From IMG/VR virus record IMGVR_UViG_3300005096_000005, positions 1 to 64,000 of that record: a stretch of DNA of 64,000 nt; one strand, 5' to 3'. A model generated the notes under the pieces. It was not told the origin of the DNA, searched no databases, and worked only from the letters and a program-made list of their open reading frames with translations. This stretch comes from a virus. This document shows positions 27,052 through 34,745 of this stretch, one piece after another. Position 1 is the stretch's first letter; every line of letters begins with the position of its first letter. The translations under genes were made by a program, and so were the position numbers.

Positions 27052-27771
27052 ATGGACAACCAAGACAAGAGTATGGCAGAGGGATCCTTTGCCGAAGTAG
27101 AAGAAGTCAATCCGAAGGAAGTAGAAGGTGAAGTTCTAAGAATCGACGACATTGTGCAAACCCCCGAAGATGTTCAGCCGAATGACACAGCGGAAGGGCC
27201 GCTCACCGCGGAAGACATCCCCAAAACTGAAGCACAGAAACAGGCGGAAGAACACCTCAGGAAACTGGAAGAGGGCTTCAAAGCCCAGCTCGCAAAGATC
27301 GAAGAGGACCTGAATGCCAAGGTTTCAGCCGGTCAGATGCTACCCGAAGCAAGGGACATCATCCTGCGTGCCGAAAGGCTCAAGCTGGACAAAGACCTTT
27401 TGAATCGCGCAGGTGTCGTTCAGATCAGTTACAATATGGTCTGGAACATGATCCAGACCTTCTTCGAATTCAGTACACTGCTCGAAGGTGGTCGGGTTAA
27501 AGCTCTTCGCATGAACAATAACCCGATACAGGGAACCATCGATGTTCTGTTCTGTCACGGAGATCTGGAGCCTCTGGCAGAAGGCGAGACCCCGCCGTAC
27601 GTACAGATGCCACAGCTTGCATTCAACGACTTCCAGCTCCTCATGGCGATTCGGAAAAAGGATCCGAAGCTTATGCAGAATACATTGCGTGCCGCTGGAT
27701 GGATGAACATAAACGTCACCGACCACACTCCGAAGATCATCGTCCCAGGGAACCAGGGAGGCGGCCAGTAA
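27052..27771 (+). CDS. Hypothetical acidic protein
   Basis: 239 residues, GGAGG upstream. Acidic low-complexity N-terminus (residues 1-60), a coiled-coil segment near 65-110, then a folded region with YNMVWNMIQTFFEFSTLLEGG. Its stop shares a base with the ThyX start. Unknown function. Confidence 0.6.
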   Translation: MDNQDKSMAEGSFAEVEEVNPKEVEGEVLRIDDIVQTPEDVQPNDTAEGPLTAEDIPKTEAQKQAEEHLRKLEEGFKAQLAKIEEDLNAKVSAGQMLPEARDIILRAERLKLDKDLLNRAGVVQISYNMVWNMIQTFFEFSTLLEGGRVKALRMNNNPIQGTIDVLFCHGDLEPLAEGETPPYVQMPQLAFNDFQLLMAIRKKDPKLMQNTLRAAGWMNINVTDHTPKIIVPGNQGGGQ

Positions 27772-28904
27772 TGGGACACGAAGTCAAATGTGTAGTTACG
27801 GCCCTGGATGGCGTAAAGTTCCCAATGTATCCGATCAGTTCGAGGGACGCATTCAAGCTCAATAGAGACAGAAGCGAAGAAGAAATCCTTGCAGATCCAA
27901 GGATGGATCCGGTAACATTCAGATACATGACCCCCGAGGAAAAGATCGAACGGGCAGGCCGTATTTGCTACAATAGCGAAGACAGGATCTGCCTGGGCAG
28001 TGCGGAGAAGTTCGTCAGAGGTGTCATGAAACGTGGTCATGAATCTGTGATCGAACATGAAGGTATCTGCGTGGAAGTAGAAACCAACCTCATTACACTT
28101 CTTCGGTTTCTGACTGAATGTCCTGTACACTCATTCATTCAGGTAACTATAACCGGGATATCACAGATGGGACTGGTTGCAGCAATCCTGTCTGGAAACT
28201 TCCGGACGTGGAGAGATCACTTCCGCTGGGATCCAAAGAATCCAATTGCTTTTCAAGCAATGCAGCTTATCAGTGAGAAGACCCCACTGTTTTCGGAGTC
28301 AATTCCAGAAACAGCCTGCGGTGGTCCGGATGAGACTAAAGGAGCTGCTACCGTTACGTTCATAGGATTCACCTCCCAGATCGCGCTGGAAACACGTTTC
28401 AGTACAGAAACCAGAATGAAGCACGGTACCTTCACGGTAGTAGTCGATGGCGTCTCCAGAGCAATGACACACCAGTTCGTACGTCATCGCCCGGTCGCCT
28501 TCAGCCAACGTTCACAACGCTATTGTGGCGAGTCTGACTTCAACTACGTTGTCCCACCAGATGCAATGGGAGAACTGAAACTCAAGAACGCCGATCGTGT
28601 TGCAGCAGTAATGGATAGAGAACCTGATACGTTCACGTTCAGTGACTCTATGCAACTGATGGGACACTTTTACAGCAAACTGCAGGGGGCTGGTCTCAAG
28701 AATGAGGACGCCCGTTTTGTGCTTCCCAACGCATGCGAGACCAACATTGTAGCTACGGCAACGTTGAATCAGTGGCTGCACATGATCAACCTGCGGACAT
28801 CAAAACACGCTCAGTGGGAGATCCGGGAGGCGCACAGACAAATATGCCACTTGCTTAAAGAGCATTGTCCCGGGCTTCCCTTTGACTCGATAGAGTTTGA
28901 GTAA
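27771..28904 (+). CDS. thyX: Flavin-dependent thymidylate synthase
   Basis: 377 residues; ATG overlaps the previous TAA and GGGAGG lies upstream. RHRPVAFSQRSQRY near residue 240 is the ThyX signature RHRxxSxxxxSxR; RGHESVIEHE near 85 and TEC near 110 match other conserved ThyX segments. The enzyme methylates dUMP to dTMP using FAD and folate. It is longer than usual ThyX (220-250 residues) because of an insertion near residues 145-200 and a longer N-terminus. Confidence 0.93.
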   Translation: MGHEVKCVVTALDGVKFPMYPISSRDAFKLNRDRSEEEILADPRMDPVTFRYMTPEEKIERAGRICYNSEDRICLGSAEKFVRGVMKRGHESVIEHEGICVEVETNLITLLRFLTECPVHSFIQVTITGISQMGLVAAILSGNFRTWRDHFRWDPKNPIAFQAMQLISEKTPLFSESIPETACGGPDETKGAATVTFIGFTSQIALETRFSTETRMKHGTFTVVVDGVSRAMTHQFVRHRPVAFSQRSQRYCGESDFNYVVPPDAMGELKLKNADRVAAVMDREPDTFTFSDSMQLMGHFYSKLQGAGLKNEDARFVLPNACETNIVATATLNQWLHMINLRTSKHAQWEIREAHRQICHLLKEHCPGLPFDSIEFE

Positions 28905-28925
28905 AGAGTTGTAAGCGCATATAAT
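28897..28925 (+). promoter_or_regulatory. Sigma70-like promoter before the E1-like gene
   Basis: -35 TTGAGT (28897-28902, inside the end of thyX), 17-base spacer and -10 TATAAT (28920-28925). Transcription should start near 28932, giving a 67-base leader to the next gene. Confidence 0.6.
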
Positions 28926-28942
28926 TAAGTACATGTCTGGAC

Positions 28943-28978
28943 AAGCCGGGGAGGTTACAACCATAATCTCCTCGGCTT
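28943..28978 (+). promoter_or_regulatory. Leader hairpin upstream of the E1-like gene
   Basis: AAGCCG (28943-28948) pairs with CGGCTT (28973-28978) and GGAG with CTCC inside, a strong stem in the untranslated leader. Just after it TCCT-CTT-AGGA can hide the Shine-Dalgarno AGGAG (28988-28992). Likely translational or attenuation control; no U-run for termination. Confidence 0.5.
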
Positions 28979-28998
28979 CCTCCTCTTAGGAGACTGCA

Positions 28999-29640
28999 AT
29001 GTTTAACCATGAACGAGACTATCGCGGTACCGGAGCGGAAGAACGTATCAGCCGCCAGCGTATCGTAGTGATGGGTTGTGGAGCACTGGGTTCTGGAATC
29101 GCTATAACTCTTTGCCGTATGGGGTTCAGGTTTATCGACCTTGTAGACAATGGCAGAGTAGAAGATCAGAACCTTGGCACACAACAATATGATATGCGAG
29201 ACGTAGGAGCAATGAAGGTACACGCTCTCTGGCAAAAGCTATATGATATAGTCGGCGATGGCCCGGGAGAACTCAATGTCTTTACACAGGACATTACGAA
29301 GAAGCGCCTCAAAGTATCAGACCATACGGTTATCATCATAGACTGCTTTGATAATGCCGCAGCCAGAAGTACTATCGAAGACCGTTACTCTATGAATCCG
29401 ATCATCCACGCAGGAATGGGCGATGGACTGTCCGAAGTAACCTGGCATCCGAGGTATAAAGTACCTACTGATCCGCCAGGGACAGAGACAGACCAGTGTG
29501 AGTACCCGCTGTCAGCTACCCTGGTGCAGATGACGGTAGGTATGGTATGTGAGGCTATAACTCGACGTGTTATTGAAGGAAAGGAGTATGATCTCAGGTT
29601 TACCCTGGGCGACTTTAATATCTCTGCACAACAGTATTGA
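28999..29640 (+). CDS. ThiF/E1-like adenylyltransferase
   Basis: 213 residues. VVMGCGALGSGIAI near residue 20 is the nucleotide-binding glycine loop; LVDNGRVEDQNLGTQQYD follows, matching the D-x-D...NL-RQ region of ThiF/MoeB/E1 enzymes; IIDCFDNAAARS is the next conserved strand. These activate the C-terminus of a ubiquitin-like protein. No CxxC zinc pair is present. No ubiquitin-like partner or JAB protease was seen in this window. Confidence 0.8.
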   Translation: MFNHERDYRGTGAEERISRQRIVVMGCGALGSGIAITLCRMGFRFIDLVDNGRVEDQNLGTQQYDMRDVGAMKVHALWQKLYDIVGDGPGELNVFTQDITKKRLKVSDHTVIIIDCFDNAAARSTIEDRYSMNPIIHAGMGDGLSEVTWHPRYKVPTDPPGTETDQCEYPLSATLVQMTVGMVCEAITRRVIEGKEYDLRFTLGDFNISAQQY

Positions 29641-29665
29641 CCACTATAGAATGTCCGCGTATAAT
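29637..29665 (+). promoter_or_regulatory. Sigma70-like promoter with overlapping inverted repeat
   Basis: -35 TTGACC (29637-29642, overlapping the previous stop), 17-base spacer, -10 TATAAT (29660-29665). TGTCCGC (29652-29658) in the spacer and GCGGACA (29683-29689) form an inverted repeat across the -10 and start site, a good operator candidate or a leader hairpin. Confidence 0.8.
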
Positions 29666-29718
29666 ATCAATGCATCCGTACTGCGGACACTACTATTAGA
29701 ACAGAAAGGAGCACCGGT

Positions 29719-30399
29719 ATGTCACTTCAAAGAACTTGTGATGCACATGGTTGCAAACAGAACGATCCACAGAAGTTCAGTCAGAAAGGTCAGATCATTA
29801 TCCAGAAGACAACAGGAGCATTCCCCGAAGACAAAGCTAAAGCGAAAGTCATCGAAGAGCTCTATCTTGACCTGTGCGATGACTGCATAGGCAAGGAAAC
29901 CTTATCTCTTTTCAAGGAGCAGGTCCTCGCTCCTGGCGGAGGAAAGCAGGCTAAGCCTTCCAAGAGAGGTCCTGCAAAACAGACCGCCGCAACATCGACA
30001 ACCAAGAGTACAACCAAACCCGCAGCCAAAAGCGCAGTTCCGGCAACACCACCAGCAAGTGAACCCACTGAACAGCCTGCGCAAACTGTTCCCGGAAAAG
30101 AAGATGCGGAAGCTGGCGTTAACAATGGGAACAATTATGGAGAACCTGAGCCCAACGGCACTGTTAATGAAGTTCCTGCCGAAGCACCTGCTCCCACCCC
30201 AAATGCAGGTGGCAGTAATCCCAGTAACAGTGATTCTCCTATGGATCCGGGAGATGGAGCACAGAAACAAGCGCCGGATAACACAGCAAGCCTGGCGCCC
30301 ACAGCTGCCTCCCAACCGCAAGTTCAAGCTCCCGCCGAAGGTCCAGTTACGCCTTCCGGAAAAGTGCGGCCAGGGCAGAGGTTCCGCTTGCCAGGATAA
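29719..30399 (+). CDS. Zinc-binding N-terminus with long Pro/Ala-rich tail
   Basis: 226 residues, AAAGGAG upstream. Residues 1-60 contain CDAHGC and CDDC, a likely zinc site (RTCDAHGCKQND, DLCDDCIGK). Residues 75-226 are low complexity, rich in Ala, Pro, Thr and Asn, and probably unstructured. First gene of the promoter at 29637, upstream of RNR. Function unknown. Confidence 0.6.
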   Translation: MSLQRTCDAHGCKQNDPQKFSQKGQIIIQKTTGAFPEDKAKAKVIEELYLDLCDDCIGKETLSLFKEQVLAPGGGKQAKPSKRGPAKQTAATSTTKSTTKPAAKSAVPATPPASEPTEQPAQTVPGKEDAEAGVNNGNNYGEPEPNGTVNEVPAEAPAPTPNAGGSNPSNSDSPMDPGDGAQKQAPDNTASLAPTAASQPQVQAPAEGPVTPSGKVRPGQRFRLPG

Positions 30400-30416
30400 A
30401 CAGGAGGCAATAACAT

Positions 30417-32642
30417 ATGCTCTCGCAGAACGCAATAACGATTCTCGAAGCCAGATACCTGATGAAGAACGACAAGGGCAAGATCATCGAGAAGCCCGAC
30501 GAGCTCTTCATGCGGGTCGCTACAACAATCGCCCAGGCTGAAGCAGTCTGGGGAACCGACACAGACGTCGAAGAATGGACCAATGTATTCTACAGCATGA
30601 TGTCTTCTCTCGAGTTTCTTCCTAACTCGCCAACACTAATGAACGCAGGGACAGGCGCTGGAACATTGAGCGCCTGTTTCATCGTTCCTATCGATGATAC
30701 CATGAGCTCACATCTTGAGCCGGATAAGTTTGGTATCATGGATGCGGTAACTGCCGCGGCTCTGATTCAAAAGTTCGGAGGCGGCGTGGGCTTTGCTTTC
30801 AGCAGGCTTCGTGGAATCGGATCACCAATACGCACGACTCACGGGAAGGCGTGCGGCCCGGTGGGAGTTCTCCATGAGCTGAATGAAACAGCTAACCTGG
30901 TAACACAGGGCGGCAAACGGAAAGGCGCAAACATGGGCGTCCTCCGAGTAGACCATCCTGATATCGTCAAGTTCATCAACTGCAAGAAGAAACATGGAGT
31001 ACTGATGAACTTTAACATCAGTGTAGGAATTACTGATGAGTTTATGCAGGCTGTTGTGGACTCAGACAAGCTGAAGCTCAGGCAGCCCCATACAGGAGAG
31101 ATCTCGGAAGAGATCGACGCCAGGCAGCTCTACGATGACATCGTAAAGTTGATGCACGCCAATGGTGAGCCAGGGGTTATATTCCTTGACACCATCAATA
31201 AAGCCAATGTAGTTCCGCACATGGGCGATATAGAGGGTACGAATCCGTGCGGAGAGATCCCGCTGCTTCCCTTCGAAAGCTGTAACCTGGGCAATATCAA
31301 TCTTGCACTTCATGTCACAGCTGATATGGATGACGTGGATTGGGCAAAGCTGGAAGAGACAGTAACCAATGCCACAAGGTTCATGGACAATGTGATAGAA
31401 GCTAACTCATTCCCGATGCCTCAGATCGAAGAGGCCACAAAGGCCACAAGAAAGATCGGTCTCGGGGTCTGTGGATTTGCAGACATGCTCAGTATGCTTG
31501 ACATTCCATACGATAGCCCAAAAGGTATTCGAATGGCCAGAAGGGTGATGGAGTTCGTACGCAAACGTGCCCACAAGGCCAGCGAGGACCTTGCGGAAGT
31601 TCGTGGACCGTTCCCGGCGTTCAAAAAGAACCGGCGAATCAGGAAGCCACGCAGAAACTCAACGCTCACAAGCTGTAATCCCACAGGCAGCATCAGCAAA
31701 ATTATGGGAGTGAGCGCCGGCATTGAGCCTCATTTTGGAATAGCCTTCGAAGCTCATATACTGGATGGAGAGACTCTCAGGTTCGTAGCCCACAGTCTCA
31801 GCAGAAAGATCGATGTAACAGATGCAGTCATGGATGCTATTATCGAAAAAGGTGGCTCGGTCAGGGGCGTCAATCTCATTCCGAAAAGCATCCAGAAAGT
31901 GTTTCCTATTGCCGAAGAGGTGTCTCCAGAATGGCATATCAAGATGCAAGCTGCATTCCAGGAGCATACAGACAATGCGGTAAGCAAAACCATCAATCTT
32001 CCAACGACTGCAACAGTTGCAGAGATGAAGGATATTATATCGTCAGCATATCTGGAAGGCTGCAAAGGTCTTACAGTGTATCGCATGGGCTCCAGACCGG
32101 AGCAGGTTATCCAGCTTCCGAATGGACAGCTTGCACTCCCAGAGGACCTCTGGGTCAAACCTCTGCGAAGACCGAAGGAAACAATCGGCAAGACAAGGAA
32201 GTTCAAAGTCGGACAGTGTGGCGTACTATACGTTACTGTCAACAGAGACCCTAAAACAAGTGAGATTGTAGAGATATTCGCTCAACCATCATCCGAAGAT
32301 GGTGGTTGCCAGAGCACGATAAACGCTCTGAACAAGATGACAAGTCTTATGCTCAGATGCAAAGTAAAGCCTGAATATGTTGCCAAGAAGCTTCGTGTCC
32401 AGGCATGTCATGCATGCGGTACAGGAACAGGAGCTGATGCAAGGAGTTGCCCTGATGCTATGTATCGTATGCTTATCCAGGAATTGGGTGCAGAAAACGA
32501 GGGCTATAGACTGACAGCACAAAGACCGTACTCAGCACCGCCGCCGGAGTGTCCCGCATGTGGTAAAGGAGTTCTTTCCATTCGCAAGGGAGTGACATGC
32601 AGGAAGTGCAATGTCTGCGGTTATGAAACATGTGGCGGATAA
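30417..32642 (+). CDS. Ribonucleotide reductase, adenosylcobalamin-dependent (class II)
   Basis: 741 residues, AGGAGG upstream. PNSPTLMNAGTGAGTLSACF, GGGVGFAFSRLR, GGKRKGANMG and NPCGEIPLLPFESCNLGN (the N-C-E radical site) follow the class II order. The C-terminus has a CxxC-rich ribbon (CPACGKG, CRKCNVCGYETC). It makes deoxynucleotides without oxygen dependence but needs vitamin B12. Shorter than many bacterial NrdJ. Its role is to supply dNTPs alongside ThyX. Confidence 0.93.
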   Translation: MLSQNAITILEARYLMKNDKGKIIEKPDELFMRVATTIAQAEAVWGTDTDVEEWTNVFYSMMSSLEFLPNSPTLMNAGTGAGTLSACFIVPIDDTMSSHLEPDKFGIMDAVTAAALIQKFGGGVGFAFSRLRGIGSPIRTTHGKACGPVGVLHELNETANLVTQGGKRKGANMGVLRVDHPDIVKFINCKKKHGVLMNFNISVGITDEFMQAVVDSDKLKLRQPHTGEISEEIDARQLYDDIVKLMHANGEPGVIFLDTINKANVVPHMGDIEGTNPCGEIPLLPFESCNLGNINLALHVTADMDDVDWAKLEETVTNATRFMDNVIEANSFPMPQIEEATKATRKIGLGVCGFADMLSMLDIPYDSPKGIRMARRVMEFVRKRAHKASEDLAEVRGPFPAFKKNRRIRKPRRNSTLTSCNPTGSISKIMGVSAGIEPHFGIAFEAHILDGETLRFVAHSLSRKIDVTDAVMDAIIEKGGSVRGVNLIPKSIQKVFPIAEEVSPEWHIKMQAAFQEHTDNAVSKTINLPTTATVAEMKDIISSAYLEGCKGLTVYRMGSRPEQVIQLPNGQLALPEDLWVKPLRRPKETIGKTRKFKVGQCGVLYVTVNRDPKTSEIVEIFAQPSSEDGGCQSTINALNKMTSLMLRCKVKPEYVAKKLRVQACHACGTGTGADARSCPDAMYRMLIQELGAENEGYRLTAQRPYSAPPPECPACGKGVLSIRKGVTCRKCNVCGYETCGG

Positions 32643-32668
32643 CTATATAGTAATGGAGGTGAGTAAAA

Positions 32669-32941
32669 ATGCCAGCAATCCTTGCAATTATGCCAGCACT
32701 GGCTGTGCTCTTATGGATTGGAATCGAGATGCCAAAAAAGTGGCGTCGCAAGTTCTTCAAGTTTCCAGTATTCGTGAGTAGCAGTGCGTTTGCTCTTACT
32801 ATAGGTGCAATTGGAAGAGGTGTTCTTGGTCCGATGACCGGGTTCATCGCAGAACTGATCCTGTTTCCGGGACTGTGGTTTATCAGGAAGTGTACTGTCG
32901 CAGGAGAAAAAAGGGAGGCCAAGCGTGTTAAACAAAGATGA
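32669..32941 (+). CDS. Small membrane protein
   Basis: 90 residues with hydrophobic stretches at about residues 3-18 (ILAIMPALAVLLWIGI) and 33-75, broken by a basic KKWRRKFFKF segment; two to three membrane spans are likely. Basic C-terminus. Follows RNR; function unknown. Confidence 0.6.
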   Translation: MPAILAIMPALAVLLWIGIEMPKKWRRKFFKFPVFVSSSAFALTIGAIGRGVLGPMTGFIAELILFPGLWFIRKCTVAGEKREAKRVKQR

Positions 32942-33416
32942 GCAGGTACAGAAGAATGTATGGCCCAAGGACAAAGATGACGTAGGCCCTCCCTGTATGC
33001 AATGCGGTAACGACCACACCGTGTTGTATACTCATCCGGATGGACTACAGGAGTATCTCTGTCCAAAGTGTGAACGTCCCAAAGAGACGATACCACCCAT
33101 ATCTATAGAAACAACCGAAGACGAGGAGGTAACAGCTGATGCCGCTGGGCGAAGGAATGAGCAAGGAAGAATGGGAGGACAAGATGTGCAAGTTCTTCCA
33201 CAGACTGCTGAGGGGATGCCCTCTCCAGGTGGATCCGATGAGAGTGGGAGTCCGAATCAAGTATCTCATGGAGGACACGACGTACGCGGAGTGGGAGACT
33301 CAGGCAGTCAATCAGGAATTCGACAAGCAGATAGAACAGTTCCTGAAGATAGGACTGCCCCCGGAGGACCCGAAGGAACGCCGGAAATGGGAAGCGGACA
33401 GACGGAAGAAGCGTGA
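32925..33416 (+). CDS. Zinc-ribbon protein with long low-complexity tail
   Basis: 163 residues. CMQCGNDHTVLY near residue 24 and CPKC near 46 form a zinc ribbon. Residues after about 70 are Gly/Ser/Asp-rich and lie over the next gene in another frame for 278 bases, an exceptional overlap in this genome. The folded part is convincing; the tail may be the by-product of a lost stop. Confidence 0.5.
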   Translation: MLNKDEQVQKNVWPKDKDDVGPPCMQCGNDHTVLYTHPDGLQEYLCPKCERPKETIPPISIETTEDEEVTADAAGRRNEQGRMGGQDVQVLPQTAEGMPSPGGSDESGSPNQVSHGGHDVRGVGDSGSQSGIRQADRTVPEDRTAPGGPEGTPEMGSGQTEEA

Positions 33417-33858
33417 CCGGTGGGAAGCTGCAATGCGGAGCGGTTCCGGCGCGAAGTGTCCAGCTTGCGGAGGTTGGGATACTGTCCGTATCGAGCCAAA
33501 GGACCTGCCCAAGAACAAGCTGACCACATTCCTGTCCACATATAAAGACTATCTGGTCTGTAAGGACTGTGGAACCAGGACGATGTACGACTCAGAAGAG
33601 CTGGAGTTCGTTCATAATACGGAGATCATATTCCTTGCAGATATACTGTCCAGACCGTTCAGCCATAACGGAAAGATCTTCCGGATGCGTCATCCGGATG
33701 TTTACGTCGTGAAGGTCCAGGGTCAGCATGACCAGTGGAAGCAGGAAGAAGTACGACGTATGATCCAAGTGATGTTTACAGAGGAGATTGTTCCATTATG
33801 GACAACAGCGAGCGAACATTCATTCCTGGAGAAACTGAAGGAGCTGAGCACAAGGTAA
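33139..33858 (+). CDS. Zinc-ribbon protein, unknown function
   Basis: 239 residues, GAGGAGG upstream. An N-terminal helical half (DKQIEQFLKIGLPPEDPKER, RRKKRDRWEAAM) and a zinc ribbon (CPACGGW near residue 103, CKDCGT near 134). Ends at the start of the RecA-like gene with a small overlap. Confidence 0.65.
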   Translation: MPLGEGMSKEEWEDKMCKFFHRLLRGCPLQVDPMRVGVRIKYLMEDTTYAEWETQAVNQEFDKQIEQFLKIGLPPEDPKERRKWEADRRKKRDRWEAAMRSGSGAKCPACGGWDTVRIEPKDLPKNKLTTFLSTYKDYLVCKDCGTRTMYDSEELEFVHNTEIIFLADILSRPFSHNGKIFRMRHPDVYVVKVQGQHDQWKQEEVRRMIQVMFTEEIVPLWTTASEHSFLEKLKELSTR

Positions 33859-34745
33859 TCCCCGCTACCCAGTTCCTGGAAGAGGCAGAACGCATCGACC
33901 GGGACTGGGGGTTTCGAAAGCCTGATAACCTGGAAGTTATCTCTACAGGAATCCCGAGTCTTGATGAACAGCTTAGAATTGGCGGCATCCCTCGTGGGTA
34001 TATTACGGAAATAGTTGGCGGGCCAGCCGCAGGCAAGAGCGTGCTGACATGGCACATCATCACAGAAGCATGTAAGGCAGATGTCGGATGGGATGGTTGT
34101 GCTCTTATCATGGACACAGATAGATCCCTTGCTGTCAAGTACATGGAGGCCATTGGTGTCTCTTTCGATAAGACCACCATTGTTAGAGCCAAAAGTATTA
34201 CGCAGGTTCATGAAGTCCTTAATATAGCAGTATCCAATGGGATCGACCTGGTGATTCTGGACTCTCTGGCGGCATTGCCTGAGGCCAGTAAATTTGCACC
34301 GTGGGACCTGGCCACTATTCTTGACATTACACATCAATCAGAAACAGCTGTTGTCATAACGAACCAATATCGGACATATAATGGAAGACAACGCCCCATG
34401 TATGAAGAATACCTTGAGATCATTGCTCCGATATCCATTGACATTAAGATGAGAGAATCGATCCTGAGGAATGGAGATGTTATCGGACACGAGGCAGATC
34501 TATGCGTCACAAGAAACAGGTTTGCATTCTCTTCGCCACAGATAAAGTGCCGACTAATATATGGTGAGGGAATTGATCTTGTAGATTCATGGATAGACAC
34601 CCAGCTTCACGCGGGAACGATTATACAGCGTGGAGGCGGGTGGTATGAGTGTAATAACAGACAGTTTCATGGCCGCGCAGCCCTGCGTGATGCAATAATA
34701 AGAGCAAGTATGGATAGAGGTGACTCCAATTATACATCTACATAA
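33798..34745 (+). CDS. Second RecA/RadA-like ATPase
   Basis: 315 residues from ATG 33798 (GGAG upstream). GIPSLDEQLRIGGIPRG, Walker A GGPAAGKS (near residue 74), Walker B DLVILDSLAAL, ITNQYR and a RecA-like C-terminus GTIIQRGGGWYE are present. Unlike the RecA at 10950 its Walker A is canonical. Phages with two RecA folds often use one as a recombinase and one as a mediator or UvsX-like protein; which is which is not clear. It overlaps the polymerase start. Confidence 0.8.
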   Translation: MDNSERTFIPGETEGAEHKVIPATQFLEEAERIDRDWGFRKPDNLEVISTGIPSLDEQLRIGGIPRGYITEIVGGPAAGKSVLTWHIITEACKADVGWDGCALIMDTDRSLAVKYMEAIGVSFDKTTIVRAKSITQVHEVLNIAVSNGIDLVILDSLAALPEASKFAPWDLATILDITHQSETAVVITNQYRTYNGRQRPMYEEYLEIIAPISIDIKMRESILRNGDVIGHEADLCVTRNRFAFSSPQIKCRLIYGEGIDLVDSWIDTQLHAGTIIQRGGGWYECNNRQFHGRAALRDAIIRASMDRGDSNYTST

